Below are positions 25,001 to 33,806 of a stretch of 64,000 bases of DNA, in pieces; positions within the stretch are counted from its first letter, which is position 1, and each line of letters begins with the position of its first letter. Source of the DNA: Prosthecobacter sp. (GTDB lineage Bacteria > Verrucomicrobiota > Verrucomicrobiia > Verrucomicrobiales > Verrucomicrobiaceae); contig NZ_JACSRD010000169.1 of assembly GCF_014879935.1 (NCBI RefSeq), forward strand, positions 1 through 64,000. Reading direction: 5' to 3'. A program made the translations under genes and the position numbers. A model generated the notes under the pieces. It saw nothing but the letters and a program-made list of their open reading frames with translations, did not search any database and was not told the DNA's origin.

Positions 25001-26553
25001 GCGAGGGCGCGATCGAGCGCGGTGAGGTAGAGTTTATCTAACGCGGCGATGCTGGCCTTGAACGCGGTGTTGGCGTCCCGTTCCACGGCGGCCTGGAAGC
25101 TGGCGTCGAGTCCGGCGAGGCGCTGGTCGAGGGCGGAGGGCGGAGACGATGAGATGGGGAGACTGGGAGATGAGGGGACAGCCGAACTCGCAGGCGCTGG
25201 GACTGGTGCAGGCGTGCTCACCAGAGCACGGTCTGGCATGGCCGGGGCGGCGGGCTTGGTTTCCTCCATCTGCGGCACGGCGGAGGCGAGTTTTGGTGGC
25301 TCCGCTTTCGCTGGCTCGGGAACTTTTGCCACGACGATGGGCGTGGGGGCTGCTTTCGGTGGCTCGTTGGGTTTGACAGGAGCGGTAGCCGAACCCGCCA
25401 GAGTTTGGGGCTTGGCAGTTGGGGCGCTGTCCCCGACAACGCCGGGCGGCGGTTTCGGAGAAACCGCCCTACCTCCGCTGAACATGACGAACGCACCGAT
25501 GCCGATGGCTGCGGCAGCTCCGATGCCGATGAACAGCGGCGTCCTCGATTTCGGTGGTAGGACGGGTGTGGCTTTAGCCCGCCCGTCTGGTTTCGGTGCC
25601 GCAGCAGCCGGGCGGGCTGTCGCCACACCCGACCTACTTGCCTGCGGCGCGGCCTGCTTCGGCATCTGCGCGCTGGAATACTGCTGCAAGTCGGGCGCGG
25701 CCACGGCGGGCATCAGGATGCTGTCCAAGTGCTGCCGCAGCTCCGTGGCGCTGTGATGCCGCTGCTCGCGGTCATACGCCATCGCCTTCACAATGATCTG
25801 GTCAAAACGCGGGTCCGTGCCCGGTGCCATGACACTGGCCGGCTGCCACGCCCCGCGCGGAATGTTTCCCGTGAGCATCTGGTAGAGCATCACCCCCACC
25901 GCGTACAAATCCGCCCGTCCATCCACTGGCATGCCGGGAATCAGCGCCTCCGGGGCCACAAAGTCCGGCGTGCCCACGGCCATGTTGCTCTGCGTGAAGC
26001 CCGTCTGCGCATCCACCGCCTTCGCCAGGCCGAAGTCGGCCACCTTCACGCGGCCTTCCATATCGACCATGATGTTCGCGGGCTTGATGTCCCGGTGGAT
26101 GATGCCGTTTTTGTGCGCGTAGGCCAGCGCCTCGCACACATGCGCGGTGATGGCGTACGCATGCTCCGGCGGCAGCCGCCCGGCACTGCGGATCATCTGC
26201 GAGACATCTGTGCCCTGCACATACTGCATCACAAAATACAGCAGCCCGCCGGGTGTCTGGCCCGCGTCATACACCGCCACGATGTTCTGATGCTCCAGCC
26301 GCGCCATTGCCTGCGCCTCGGCGATGAAGCGCTCCGCGTAGTGCATGGTGCCGTCCTCCTCGGCCATCGGCGGCAGGATTTTGATGGCCACCTCCCGGTT
26401 CAGCGACTTCTGCCGCGCCTTATACACCGCCCCCATGCCACCACGGCCCAGCAGACCGAGGATTTCATACTGCGGCAGCTCAGGAGCCAAGTCCTCCGGC
26501 GCAGGTGGCTGCCACGGTTTGCCAGGGGTGCTTGCGGGAATGGACGAGGACAT
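22045..26553 (-). CDS. Membrane Ser/Thr protein kinase with two SUMF1-like domains
   Basis: This is a 1,502-residue protein. It starts at the ATG at 26553 (MSSSIPAST); the open frame continues upstream without family similarity. The N-terminal Hanks-type kinase has GRGGMGAVYKAR, AIKI, HRDIKPANIM, DFGLA and APE, so it looks active. A Pro/Ala linker carrying REP-like DNA and a transmembrane segment (~337-358) follow. A coiled-coil region comes next, then a beta-propeller-like region (~650-950, RCC1-like). Two tandem SUMF1/FGE-fold domains close the protein, each starting FTNSLGMKFV and containing GNVWEWC or GNVQEWC. Neither has the paired catalytic cysteines of formylglycine-generating enzyme, so they are probably binding domains. 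The gene lies antisense between the PSD1 and DUF1501 genes. Confidence 0.9.
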   Translation of the reverse strand: MSSSIPASTPGKPWQPPAPEDLAPELPQYEILGLLGRGGMGAVYKARQKSLNREVAIKILPPMAEEDGTMHYAERFIAEAQAMARLEHQNIVAVYDAGQTPGGLLYFVMQYVQGTDVSQMIRSAGRLPPEHAYAITAHVCEALAYAHKNGIIHRDIKPANIMVDMEGRVKVADFGLAKAVDAQTGFTQSNMAVGTPDFVAPEALIPGMPVDGRADLYAVGVMLYQMLTGNIPRGAWQPASVMAPGTDPRFDQIIVKAMAYDREQRHHSATELRQHLDSILMPAVAAPDLQQYSSAQMPKQAAPQASRSGVATARPAAAAPKPDGRAKATPVLPPKSRTPLFIGIGAAAAIGIGAFVMFSGGRAVSPKPPPGVVGDSAPTAKPQTLAGSATAPVKPNEPPKAAPTPIVVAKVPEPAKAEPPKLASAVPQMEETKPAAPAMPDRALVSTPAPVPAPASSAVPSSPSLPISSSPPSALDQRLAGLDASFQAAVERDANTAFKASIAALDKLYLTALDRALATASKGGKLEEALALREEKQRIEKGEGVPSEVDESTQVPGKVPDTLKTLRKTYRSTSAQHEATKAKAMQPLYDKYDQALAAVQTELTQAQKLDDALRVKTVREQIAATRGGGQANTAATSSAITSTSSVAVVSSSSSGDWLSAARKRGGPLKLWGGTEPGQNIPVPAKAAKYDDYVSLNMMNLMKRVLFATRRDGNVVALDLTDFPKIEVEELRDTMALNAGDIASFVAKSGKVLRADGYEVFDPKMVRKALGVAHSYKGGVVFSGEGDLESFGGFDNKELEMPPADLLKGLRIVAGGAIDGSLVFLTQDGKVVGWNGRAKKPLEFGRLNNSTVLEMAVCDGLGFLTSEGKILMCDHNGLFGNGGFAALGTEALKGQSGPFVRVQGTIRFGAVQHEDGSWLGWGEAATLNDKVKSLGSVLDLDGAYQIEANSKQVQSMTLAWIELPSGAKPGAATKPAPPTPTPPVAPASGSTLAATKDKPFTNSLGMKFVPVPGTDVLMCIHETRKIDYAAFAMANTNVKSDWKSPNENGLPVSDADDHPVVMVDWNSAVAFCTWLSLKEGITYRLATDREWSYAVGIGQDEDKAARSKGSDRPPRQLYPWGDKWPPPKNSGNYADSSLKQKMSINSVIQDYDDGYAATAPVMRFKENQLGLYDLGGNVWEWCLDSQDPAKAKLNLRGCSWKDAGNLHSATRRLEAPDFKHVHVGFRVVLDTRAPASPNGAATKPVTPTPAPAPAPATAAKSDFTNSLGMKFVKVPGTKVLFCIHETRKGDYAKYAAETPGVDDKWKKAEFGNPPTVPGDDHPVVMVNWEEANHFCAWLSTKEGRRFRLPTDNEWSFAVGIGRDEKNKATPQDLNSKVMEEWPWGKKWPPPQAVGNYSDSARSAKEPGALVIPNYTDGHAYTAPVMSFSPNRLGIYDLGGNVQEWCGDWFNDAKIDRVVRGGAWDQVLRAATWSSHRFHPQDGISTPVTRDNRFGFRIVLETNE
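25448..25472 (-). repeat. REP-like palindrome, GTAG head, inside the kinase gene
   Basis: On the minus strand GTAG is followed by a 9-bp perfect stem (GGCGGTTTC/GAAACCGCC) with loop TCC. It is translated as part of the linker AVSPKPPPG next to the transmembrane segment. Confidence 0.7.
25557..25586 (+). repeat. REP-like element, GTAG head, copy 1 of an inverted pair
   Basis: GTAG is followed by an imperfect palindrome (CGGGTGTGGC...AGCCCGCCCG) with a bulged T. It matches the element at 25608-25637, in opposite orientation, at 25 of 30 positions. Confidence 0.75.
25608..25637 (-). repeat. REP-like element, GTAG head, copy 2 of an inverted pair
   Basis: This is the reverse-oriented partner of 25557-25586, separated by 21 nt. 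On the minus strand it reads GTAGGTCGGGTGTGGC, then GACAGCCCGCCCGG. The pair forms a BIME-like arrangement and is translated as the Ala/Pro linker of the kinase. Confidence 0.75.
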
Positions 26554-26680
26554 GCAGGGATGAGCTTGGCGAACCGGCGCGGATTTGGCAAGAGCGGATT
26601 GGCATTGCAATCTCCAGGCCGGTGGCCTCGTTGACTTCATGTCCAAAACAAGCTGCTCGCCGCCTTGCTCAGTAGCCATC

Positions 26681-28060
26681 ATGAACACGTCCCCACTCAT
26701 CACCCGCCGCCACGCCTTGCAGACCGCCGCCTGCGGATTTGGAGCGCTCGCAATGAACGGCATCGCCACGGCGGCCAGTTTGCCGCGTGGATTGCATCAC
26801 ACGCCGCGGGCGAAGCGGGTCATTTTTCTCTTCATGCACGGCGGGCCGTCGCAGGTGGACACGTTTGATTACAAACCGAAGCTGCAGGAGATGGACGGCA
26901 AGAAGCTGCCCTTTGCGCCTGCGAAGAACCTCGATCCATCGTCCACGAGCCAGGCGAAGCTGCTCGGATCGCCGTGGAAGTTCTCGCAGCATGGCGAAAG
27001 CGGACTTTGGGGCAGCGAGTTGTTCCCGGAAGTGTCGAAGCGTCTCGATGACATCTGCGTGATCCGTTCCATGCAGAGCAAAGGCCAGTCGCACGGTCAG
27101 GCCGTGTGCATGATCCACACCGGCACGGACAATTTCGTCCGTCCGTCCATGGGCGCGTGGATCAGTTACGGTCTCGGCACGGAAAACGCCGACCTGCCCG
27201 CCTTTGTGAGCATCAGCCCGTCCGGCACGCATGGAGGCCCGCGCAATTACGGCAGCGCCTTCCTGCCCGCCGCGCATCAGGGCACCACGGTCGGTCGCGG
27301 TGGCAAACTCGGCAAGGACGCCACCTTCCGCTTTCTCGATGCCAAAGGCGATGTGGCTGGTCAGCGGCGCAAAATGGACCTGTTGCAGACGATGAACCGC
27401 GAGCATTTCGATCGCACGCGTCATGCGCCCGTGGAGGGCATGATCCAGAGCATGGAGCTGGCCTTCCGCATGCAAAACGAGGCGCCCGGCGTGATGGATA
27501 TCGAAAATGAGCCGGCGCACATCAAAGCGCTCTACGGCATCGGCAGCGATGTGACCGACAACTACGGCCGCCAGTGCCTGCTCGCGCGTCGCTTCGCCGA
27601 AGCGGGCGTGCGCTACATCCAGGTGAACACGCCGAACGTGTGGGACCAGCATTCCAATCTCGTCGGTGGTCACACAAAGAACGCCGCCGCCGTGGATCGC
27701 CCCATCGCCGGATTACTCACTGATTTGAAACAACGCGGCCTGCTGGAAGACACGCTGGTCGTGTGGGGTGGTGAATTCGGCCGCACGCCCATTGTGCAGG
27801 GCGCGAACGGTCGCGATCACAATCCGCAGGGCTTCACTATGTGGCTCGCTGGTGGAGGCGTGAAAGGCGGCCTCGCGTATGGCGAGACGGACGACTTCGG
27901 CTACTACGCCGTGAAGGACAAAGTCCACATGCACGACCTCCACGCCACGATCCTGCACCTGCTCGGCATTGATCATTTGAAGCTGACGTATCGCTACGCC
28001 GGCCGCGATTTCCGCCTCACCGATGTGTATGGCGAGGTGGTGCATGGACTCTTCGCGTAA
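26681..28060 (+). CDS. DUF1501 family protein with Tat signal
   Basis: This 459-residue protein starts at the ATG at 26681 ([14 protein letters not shown]), which gives a twin-arginine signal ([20 protein letters not shown]). The sequence then shows the DUF1501 hallmarks: [20 protein letters not shown], the block around [12 protein letters not shown], and [12 protein letters not shown] with a GRDHNPQGF motif. The fold is related to alkaline phosphatase/sulfatase enzymes. DUF1501 proteins are secreted partners of PSD1 cytochrome proteins in Planctomycetota and Verrucomicrobiota, presumably in polymer breakdown. It is divergent from the kinase gene (127 nt) and followed on the same strand by an esterase and a DUF1592 protein. 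Confidence 0.9.
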   Translation: MNTSPLITRRHALQTAACGFGALAMNGIATAASLPRGLHHTPRAKRVIFLFMHGGPSQVDTFDYKPKLQEMDGKKLPFAPAKNLDPSSTSQAKLLGSPWKFSQHGESGLWGSELFPEVSKRLDDICVIRSMQSKGQSHGQAVCMIHTGTDNFVRPSMGAWISYGLGTENADLPAFVSISPSGTHGGPRNYGSAFLPAAHQGTTVGRGGKLGKDATFRFLDAKGDVAGQRRKMDLLQTMNREHFDRTRHAPVEGMIQSMELAFRMQNEAPGVMDIENEPAHIKALYGIGSDVTDNYGRQCLLARRFAEAGVRYIQVNTPNVWDQHSNLVGGHTKNAAAVDRPIAGLLTDLKQRGLLEDTLVVWGGEFGRTPIVQGANGRDHNPQGFTMWLAGGGVKGGLAYGETDDFGYYAVKDKVHMHDLHATILHLLGIDHLKLTYRYAGRDFRLTDVYGEVVHGLFA

Positions 28061-28143
28061 CGTCAGTTGGCCACCACGGCATCGGATTCGATGGCCCGAT
28101 CGAATCTACGGCAACATGGCGTGGCGAACCTCGTTCTCGACGG

Positions 28144-29067
28144 ATGCTCCGTGCCCTTTTCTGCCTGCTCACCTGCGCCAGCCTTCTTTCCGCCCAAGAT
28201 GCCAAGAAGGCCAAAGCGCCTGCCGCGCCGCCCTTTTCGTGGGTTTCGCCGATGCAAAATGCCGAATGGGCGAAGAAGTCGCTGCCAGCGACGGTGAAAC
28301 ACGCGACTTTCAGGAGTCCCTCGATGGGCATGGATGTCGGTTACTACATTTACCTGCCGCCAGGGTATGAGGCGGGTCAGGAAAAGTATCCGGTGGTGTA
28401 TCATCTGCACGGCGGGCGGCCCGGTGCGGAGAACAAGGCCGTGCGGCTCGCGAGCTACGTGGACGCGGCGATCCAGAAAGGCACGATCAAGCCCACGATC
28501 TATGTGTTCCCGAACGGCGGCCCGGTGAGCTGGTATGACATGCCGGAGATGCCGCAGGGCATGGGCGAGAGCGTCTTCGTGAAGGAGCTCGTGCCGCACA
28601 TCGACGCGACATATCGCACCTGGGGCACGCGCGAGGGCCGGGCGCTGGAGGGCTACTCGCAGGGTGGTCGTGGCACCACGCGCATCATGTTCAAGCATCC
28701 GGAGCTGTTTCTTTCCGTCGCTCCCGGCGGCTCGGGCTACGGCCCGGAGAAGCACATTCAGGAAAATGATGGTTACGAGAGTGAGAAGCTGCGCTTCCTG
28801 CCGCTCGGCTACAACGCGTGGGATCTCGCCAAGGCTTACGCAGAGCGAAAAGACCGCCCCGCGCTGAGCATCCTCGTCTGGGATGGCACGAAGTGCTTCA
28901 ATTACGAACACAACAAGCTCTACTCCGCCTACCTGACCGAGTTGGGCATCGCGCACGAGTTTCTCCCGATCCCCGATGTGCAGCACACCGTCATCGGCAG
29001 CTACGATGTGAAGGGCGATGACATCATGCGCCACCACCAGAAGACCTTTGCCAAGCACCGCCCATGA
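28144..29067 (+). CDS. Exported esterase D-like alpha/beta hydrolase
   Basis: This 307-residue protein has a short signal peptide (MLRALFCLLTCASLLSA). It contains the esterase-family sequence YYIYLPPGYEAGQEKYPVVYHLHGG, the nucleophile elbow GYSQGG, and a late His (DVQHTVIG). It resembles feruloyl and acetyl esterases of the esterase D group and probably deacylates polysaccharide. Its stop overlaps the start of the DUF1592 gene by four bases (ATGA), so the two are translationally coupled. Confidence 0.85.
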   Translation: MLRALFCLLTCASLLSAQDAKKAKAPAAPPFSWVSPMQNAEWAKKSLPATVKHATFRSPSMGMDVGYYIYLPPGYEAGQEKYPVVYHLHGGRPGAENKAVRLASYVDAAIQKGTIKPTIYVFPNGGPVSWYDMPEMPQGMGESVFVKELVPHIDATYRTWGTREGRALEGYSQGGRGTTRIMFKHPELFLSVAPGGSGYGPEKHIQENDGYESEKLRFLPLGYNAWDLAKAYAERKDRPALSILVWDGTKCFNYEHNKLYSAYLTELGIAHEFLPIPDVQHTVIGSYDVKGDDIMRHHQKTFAKHRP

Positions 29068-31736
29068 GATTTGCCGCTGCCTTCCTTCTGATCACCGCTT
29101 CCGCTCCCGCTGCGGACATCCGCCCGCTGCTGCAACAATACTGCCTCGACTGCCACAACGCAGACAAACAGAAAGGCGATGTCGATCTCACACACTTCGG
29201 ATCGCCGCAGAATGTGGTGAAGGAGTTCAAGCTGTGGCAGACGATGCTGCAGCAGGTCGAGGATGAAGAAATGCCGCCGAAGAAGCCGCTGCCGAGCGCC
29301 GCGGAGCGCGAGGAGATCGTGGCGTTTTTGCGCAAAGGCATCGACTCGGTCGATTGGAGCACGCAAAAAGGCATCGAGCACGTCACGCTGCCGCGGCTGA
29401 CGAAAACCGAATACAACAACACGCTGCGCGACCTCCTCGGCATCGACTTCGAGCCCGGCAAGCTGCTGCTCGACGACGGTCCGGGCCTTTCTGGCTTCAC
29501 GAATGATCGCGACGCACTCTTCATCTCGCCCGCGCTAGCCGAGCAGCTCTTTGATGCGGCGGACTACGCGCTGCAAAGCATGCTCAATCTGCGCCTGAAG
29601 CCTTATTCGAAGCACTTCGAGACCGAGTCGATGCTCATGACCGAGCGCGGCTCAAAGCCGGAGGAGCTACCCGGCGGCGGCACTGGCTACTCGCTCGCCG
29701 GAGCAGGCCAACGCACGCTTTATGACGAGGTCATCGTGCCTGCGGACGGCTGGTATCGCCTGACGGTGAAGCATGTGGGCCGTGGTGGCGATGCAGGGCT
29801 TCGTTTGCGCATCGACAACGAGCCACGGGCTCTTTTGAAGTGTCTCGACAACACATCGAAGGAGGAAACGATCGAGCTGCTGCTCCGCGCGGGTTCGCAT
29901 CAGATGACCTGGAACATCGACAACACCAGCCTGCGTGCGCCGACGCCTGTTCCCGTGCGCAAAGCGAGAAAAGCAGCGCCGAAAGGTGGTTATCCCGTCT
30001 TTGATCAACCGAAGGCCGCGCCGCTGGTGAAGGAAGCTGCCGCAACGAATGCGCCAAAGCTTCCCTTGCCCGCCAAGGCCACCGACGAAGTCAAAAAGCT
30101 CACCGACAGCCTCAACCGTCACCTTCAGAACATGCAGATGCGCATCGAGTATCTGCGCGCCGTGACGCCCGAGGGCAATCCGAGTGATCTGCGCAGCTTC
30201 TACAACCTCCTGCCGGAACGCACGGAGGCCATGGTGGCCGTGAAGCATCAACTCGCGAAGGCGATGCAGGTGCCCGTGACCGAACTGGATCGCCAAATCG
30301 AGGCCGCGAACGTCAAAAAGCTCGCCAGCAATCGAAAGGTGGTCGGCGATTCGCTTGAGGTGCTCGATCTGCCGTTCGATCCCGCCTCGCTGATCGGCAG
30401 CGCGGCCTCACAAAAGGCCGTGAAGGCCGAAAAAGTCGGTGCGCCAGGTGTGGACTGGATTCGCGTCGAAGGACCGATTTCGCCCGCAGGCTCGAAACCA
30501 CGCGAAATCTTCCAAAGCGATGCCAAGGCCGCTTTGAGTGCCTTTTTGCCGAAAGCCTTCCGCAGGCCTTTGCGAGCCGGTGAACTCGAAAAGCATCTCG
30601 CGCTCTATGAAACGGCCCAAAAGCGCGGTGAATCGCCGGAGCAGGCTCTCAAACTCGCTTTCGCGGCCGCTTTGACGTCGCCGAGCTTTTTGTTCCGCGA
30701 TGAACTCCGCGCCGGAAAGCTCGACGATCATCAACTCGCCAGCCGCCTGAGCTATTTCCTTTGGATGAGCCTCCCGGATGATGAGCTGCGTGCTCTCGCT
30801 GATGCCGGCAAGCTGTGCGATGACACAACGCTGCGTGCGCAGGTGAAGCGCATGATCGCTGATCCGCGCTCGCGGGCCTTTACGAGCACCTTTCTCGGCC
30901 AGTGGCTAGGCTTTGCCGGTCTCGGAACCGAGCATGTGCCGGACACGAAAAAGTTCCGCGACTTCACGCCTGCGCTCGCCGACGCGATGAAGCTGGAGCC
31001 CGTGCTCGTCTTTGAAAACCTCCTGCGCAGCGGCGGCAGTCTCACGCGCCTGCTCGATGCCCGCGAGACCTTCGCGAATGATTCACTCGCCTCGCTTTAC
31101 GGCCTCGAAGTCAGCGGCGCGGCCATGCAGCCCGTGAAATTCACCGACGACAAACGCGCCGGCCTGCTCGGCATGGCCGCCGTGCTCACCGCCTCGTCCA
31201 CACCGAACCGCACCAGCCCCGTCATCCGCGGCAAGTGGGTGCTGGAGACCCTGCTCGGCCGCAAACTCGCCGAACCACCCGCCGATGCTGGCCAGCTCGA
31301 CGACAAGGCCGGTGATCGTGGCAAAACCCTGCGCGAAGAACTCGCCGCGCATCGTCGCAACGAGTCGTGCGCGAGTTGCCACGACAAGATTGACCCGATT
31401 GGGTTTGGTTTGGAGAACTTCGACGCGATTGGGCGTTTCCGTGACAAGGAGGCGGGCAAGGCGGTGGATGCGAGCGGCACCCTGCCCGGCGGTATTCAGA
31501 TCAACGGGCCCGCTGAACTCCGAAGCGCCATCCAGCAGCACTACAGCGATGAATTCATCCGCAACGTCACGCAACGCCTCACCGCCTTTGCCCTTGGTCG
31601 TGCTTTGAAACCGCAGGACGAAGGTTTGATCCGCCAGTTGCTCGGTGAATTGAAGAAGCACGACTATCGCGCCGATACGCTGATCGAGTCCATCGTGCTC
31701 AGCGAGGCGTTTCGGACGCAGGGAGCAACGAAGTGA
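29064..31736 (+). CDS. DUF1592-family planctomycete cytochrome c protein
   Basis: This 890-residue exported protein has a signal peptide (MRFAAAFLLITASAPAAD) and then the heme motif CLDCH. The subdomains occur in the usual order: DUF1587 (TKTEYNNTLRDLLGID), a spacer with a beta-rich insert, DUF1595 (FRRPLRAGELEKH), DUF1592 (SRLSYFLWMSLPDDEL), DUF1588 (GLLGMAAVLTASSTPNRTSPVIRG), a second heme motif CASCH with DPIGFGLENFD, and DUF1585 at the end. These proteins are thought to act in periplasmic oxidation linked to carbohydrate use. It is coupled to the esterase by an ATGA overlap, and ends 3 nt from the convergent DUF1080 gene. Confidence 0.9.
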   Translation: MRFAAAFLLITASAPAADIRPLLQQYCLDCHNADKQKGDVDLTHFGSPQNVVKEFKLWQTMLQQVEDEEMPPKKPLPSAAEREEIVAFLRKGIDSVDWSTQKGIEHVTLPRLTKTEYNNTLRDLLGIDFEPGKLLLDDGPGLSGFTNDRDALFISPALAEQLFDAADYALQSMLNLRLKPYSKHFETESMLMTERGSKPEELPGGGTGYSLAGAGQRTLYDEVIVPADGWYRLTVKHVGRGGDAGLRLRIDNEPRALLKCLDNTSKEETIELLLRAGSHQMTWNIDNTSLRAPTPVPVRKARKAAPKGGYPVFDQPKAAPLVKEAAATNAPKLPLPAKATDEVKKLTDSLNRHLQNMQMRIEYLRAVTPEGNPSDLRSFYNLLPERTEAMVAVKHQLAKAMQVPVTELDRQIEAANVKKLASNRKVVGDSLEVLDLPFDPASLIGSAASQKAVKAEKVGAPGVDWIRVEGPISPAGSKPREIFQSDAKAALSAFLPKAFRRPLRAGELEKHLALYETAQKRGESPEQALKLAFAAALTSPSFLFRDELRAGKLDDHQLASRLSYFLWMSLPDDELRALADAGKLCDDTTLRAQVKRMIADPRSRAFTSTFLGQWLGFAGLGTEHVPDTKKFRDFTPALADAMKLEPVLVFENLLRSGGSLTRLLDARETFANDSLASLYGLEVSGAAMQPVKFTDDKRAGLLGMAAVLTASSTPNRTSPVIRGKWVLETLLGRKLAEPPADAGQLDDKAGDRGKTLREELAAHRRNESCASCHDKIDPIGFGLENFDAIGRFRDKEAGKAVDASGTLPGGIQINGPAELRSAIQQHYSDEFIRNVTQRLTAFALGRALKPQDEGLIRQLLGELKKHDYRADTLIESIVLSEAFRTQGATK

Positions 31737-31739
31737 CGG

Positions 31740-32381
31740 CTACTCCAGCACGTTGATCTTCAGATTGCGATAATACACGGGCGCCTGCGCCTTGCCGTGG
31801 AGGCCCTGAAGGCCGATGGGGCCGCTGCGGGCGAAGTCCTTGAGGGCTTTCTTGAATTTGTTCGGCGTGCCGTCCGGGTTTTTGCCGACTTCAGGCCAGT
31901 TGTCGAGGTTGGCGTCGATGATGGTCTCACCATTGAGGACGACAGTCACCTGCGGACCTTTGCAGGTGATGGTGTAGTGGTTCCATTCGCCCACCGGCTT
32001 CGCTGCGCTCTTGCTGGGCGGCATGGCATCGTAAATCGCGCCCACCATGCCGTATTTGCTGCCGTCAGCGGATTCGTGGACCTGGATTTCGAGGGCGGAG
32101 AGGACGTTCTTGATGTCGCCACAGCGCAGGAAGACACCGCTGTTGGCCTCCTTCTCCACTTTGAATTCGAGATCGAGGATGAAGTCGCCATACGAGTCCT
32201 TCGTCCAGAGCGTGTCGTGATCCTTCGCGACGAGGACGCCGTCCTGGAACGCCCATTGGCCGGGAGCGACGGTGTTCGAGAGATCCGTGGCGAAGAGATC
32301 CTCCCAGCCGGTGGTGTCGGGATGTCCGGCGGCAACGGCGAGGCTGAGGGTGGCGAGAAGGGCGAGGGCGATGCGTTTCAT
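31740..32381 (-). CDS. DUF1080 family exported glycoside-active protein
   Basis: This 213-residue protein starts at the ATG at 32381 (MKRIALALLATLSLAVAAG), giving a signal peptide. The body is the concanavalin-like DUF1080 (3-keto-disaccharide hydrolase) fold: WEDLFATDLSN, DFILDLEFKVEKEANSGVFLR, EIQVHES, GEWNHYTITCKG, GPIGLQGLHGK and VYYRNLKI. Members are periplasmic and linked to 3-keto-sugar or other glycoside breakdown. It is convergent with the DUF1592 gene, with no terminator between. Confidence 0.87.
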   Translation of the reverse strand: MKRIALALLATLSLAVAAGHPDTTGWEDLFATDLSNTVAPGQWAFQDGVLVAKDHDTLWTKDSYGDFILDLEFKVEKEANSGVFLRCGDIKNVLSALEIQVHESADGSKYGMVGAIYDAMPPSKSAAKPVGEWNHYTITCKGPQVTVVLNGETIIDANLDNWPEVGKNPDGTPNKFKKALKDFARSGPIGLQGLHGKAQAPVYYRNLKINVLE

Positions 32382-32562
32382 GGTGGTGCGGGAGGGCAGC
32401 TTTGCCGGGACAGCCGGAACTTCCACCTCAAAACCGGTCAGGGAGACCATGAGAGTGGCACGCCGGGGCAGGGCAGGATTTTATCGCATTGCTTTTTTTG
32501 CGTTCGCAGATCATCATCCCAAAATTCCAAAATTTTTTTCCCGAACCACACCTCGATACCCA

Positions 32563-32901
32563 ATGAAACTCGCCCGCGCCTTGCTGCTCCTTCCGGCTGT
32601 TGCCGCCTTGTCCCTGGTTTCCTGCACGAGCCACAACCACTCCACGGCCTATCAGTCGGCTTACGGCCAGACCTACCGTTCCCAGGTGTACCTGAAGGAT
32701 GATCCGTTCGCCTTTGGCGGTCACGGCGGCGGATTCGGCAATGGTTACGCCATCTGGCCGATGCCGACCGACAACTACGGCGACTACGGCTGGTTTGACG
32801 ATCCCTACCAGTGGGGCAGCAAGAACATCTACCGCACCTCCAAAGTGACGGCCTACACGCCGGTGCAGTCCACGGCGGCTGTCACCAAGTCCTACAAGTA
32901 A
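32563..32901 (+). CDS. Small Gly/Tyr-rich lipoprotein
   Basis: The 112-residue protein carries a lipoprotein signal (hydrophobic run then LVSC; Cys21). The mature part is rich in Gly, Tyr, Asp and Trp (FGGHGGGFGNGYAIWP), suggesting an outer-surface or structural role. I recognise no family. The start was chosen at 32563 because the upstream open frame has no signal. The gene is followed by a strong terminator. Confidence 0.7.
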   Translation: MKLARALLLLPAVAALSLVSCTSHNHSTAYQSAYGQTYRSQVYLKDDPFAFGGHGGGFGNGYAIWPMPTDNYGDYGWFDDPYQWGSKNIYRTSKVTAYTPVQSTAAVTKSYK

Positions 32902-32925
32902 TCGAAGGACAGCCATCGAATTTGA

Positions 32926-32957
32926 AGCGGCCTCTGCCAACGCGGAGGCCGCTTTTT
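32926..32957 (+). terminator. Intrinsic terminator
   Basis: A perfect 9-bp stem (AGCGGCCTC/GAGGCCGCT) with a 10-nt loop is followed by TTTT. It lies just after the small lipoprotein gene. Confidence 0.85.
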
Positions 32958-33024
32958 CGTGCCCCGATGAGGCGGGAGCGCATGGCGAATTGAACTCCTT
33001 CCGTCTCTCGGCATGCTCCCGGGC

Positions 33025-33780
33025 ATGAATTTGAATCTCGCAGGCCAGTCCGTCGCCGTGTTCGGAGCCGCCCGTGGCATTGGCCGGGCGATCGCGGACG
33101 GCTTCATCGCCGAGGGATGCTCGGTGCGCGGCTTCGACCGGGAAATGAGCGCTGATTTCATCACCGCAGGCGATGTGACGAACTATGAGGCCGTGAAGGG
33201 TTTCGCCGCTGACTTCGAAGCGGTGGATCACCTGGTTTTCTGCGTGGGGATCGGTTCCGGGAAGTTTGGCTTTCCGTTTTGGAACCTGGCGCCGTCAGAC
33301 TGGGGCCGGGTGTTGGAGGTGAACCTCATCGGTGCGGTCAATGTGGCCCACGCCTTCGCGCCGCGGCTGATCGAGCGCGGCGGCGGATCGATGCTGTTCC
33401 TGGTCTCCGTCGCCGGACAGATGGGATCGCAAACGGATCCGCCTTACAGCGCCTCCAAGGCCGCGCTGATCAATTTCACCCAATGCGCCGCCAAGGACCT
33501 GGGCCCGCACAACATCCGCGTGAACGCACTCGCACCGGGCATGGTGAAGACGGAGCTGAACCAGTCGATCTGGGCCGCCGGACAGAAGCTTTTGCCTGAA
33601 GCGCAGCGCCAGAGCTTCGATGACTGGGCGAAGGAGAAGATCAAAAAGGTCTCCCACCTCGGCCGCTGGCAGATGCCTGAGGAGTATGCCGCGATGGCGA
33701 CGTTTCTCGCCTCCGATCACGCGAAGAACATCACTGGCCAGACGATCAACATCGACGGCGGCCAGGTGATGCATTCGTAG
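33025..33780 (+). CDS. Short-chain dehydrogenase/reductase
   Basis: The 251-residue classical SDR has the nucleotide-binding GAARGIG, the catalytic Ser segment SVAGQMG, and YSASK (Tyr and Lys). The NNAG motif is replaced by CVGIG. The C-terminus ends QTINIDGG. The start at 33025 (MNLNLAG) is preferred over the ATG four codons earlier. The substrate is unknown; a sugar or sugar-acid is plausible given the hydroxyacid dehydrogenase and DenD-like genes nearby. Confidence 0.85.
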   Translation: MNLNLAGQSVAVFGAARGIGRAIADGFIAEGCSVRGFDREMSADFITAGDVTNYEAVKGFAADFEAVDHLVFCVGIGSGKFGFPFWNLAPSDWGRVLEVNLIGAVNVAHAFAPRLIERGGGSMLFLVSVAGQMGSQTDPPYSASKAALINFTQCAAKDLGPHNIRVNALAPGMVKTELNQSIWAAGQKLLPEAQRQSFDDWAKEKIKKVSHLGRWQMPEEYAAMATFLASDHAKNITGQTINIDGGQVMHS

Positions 33781-33806
33781 AACGACTCTCCAGATTCATT
33801 TGTGAA

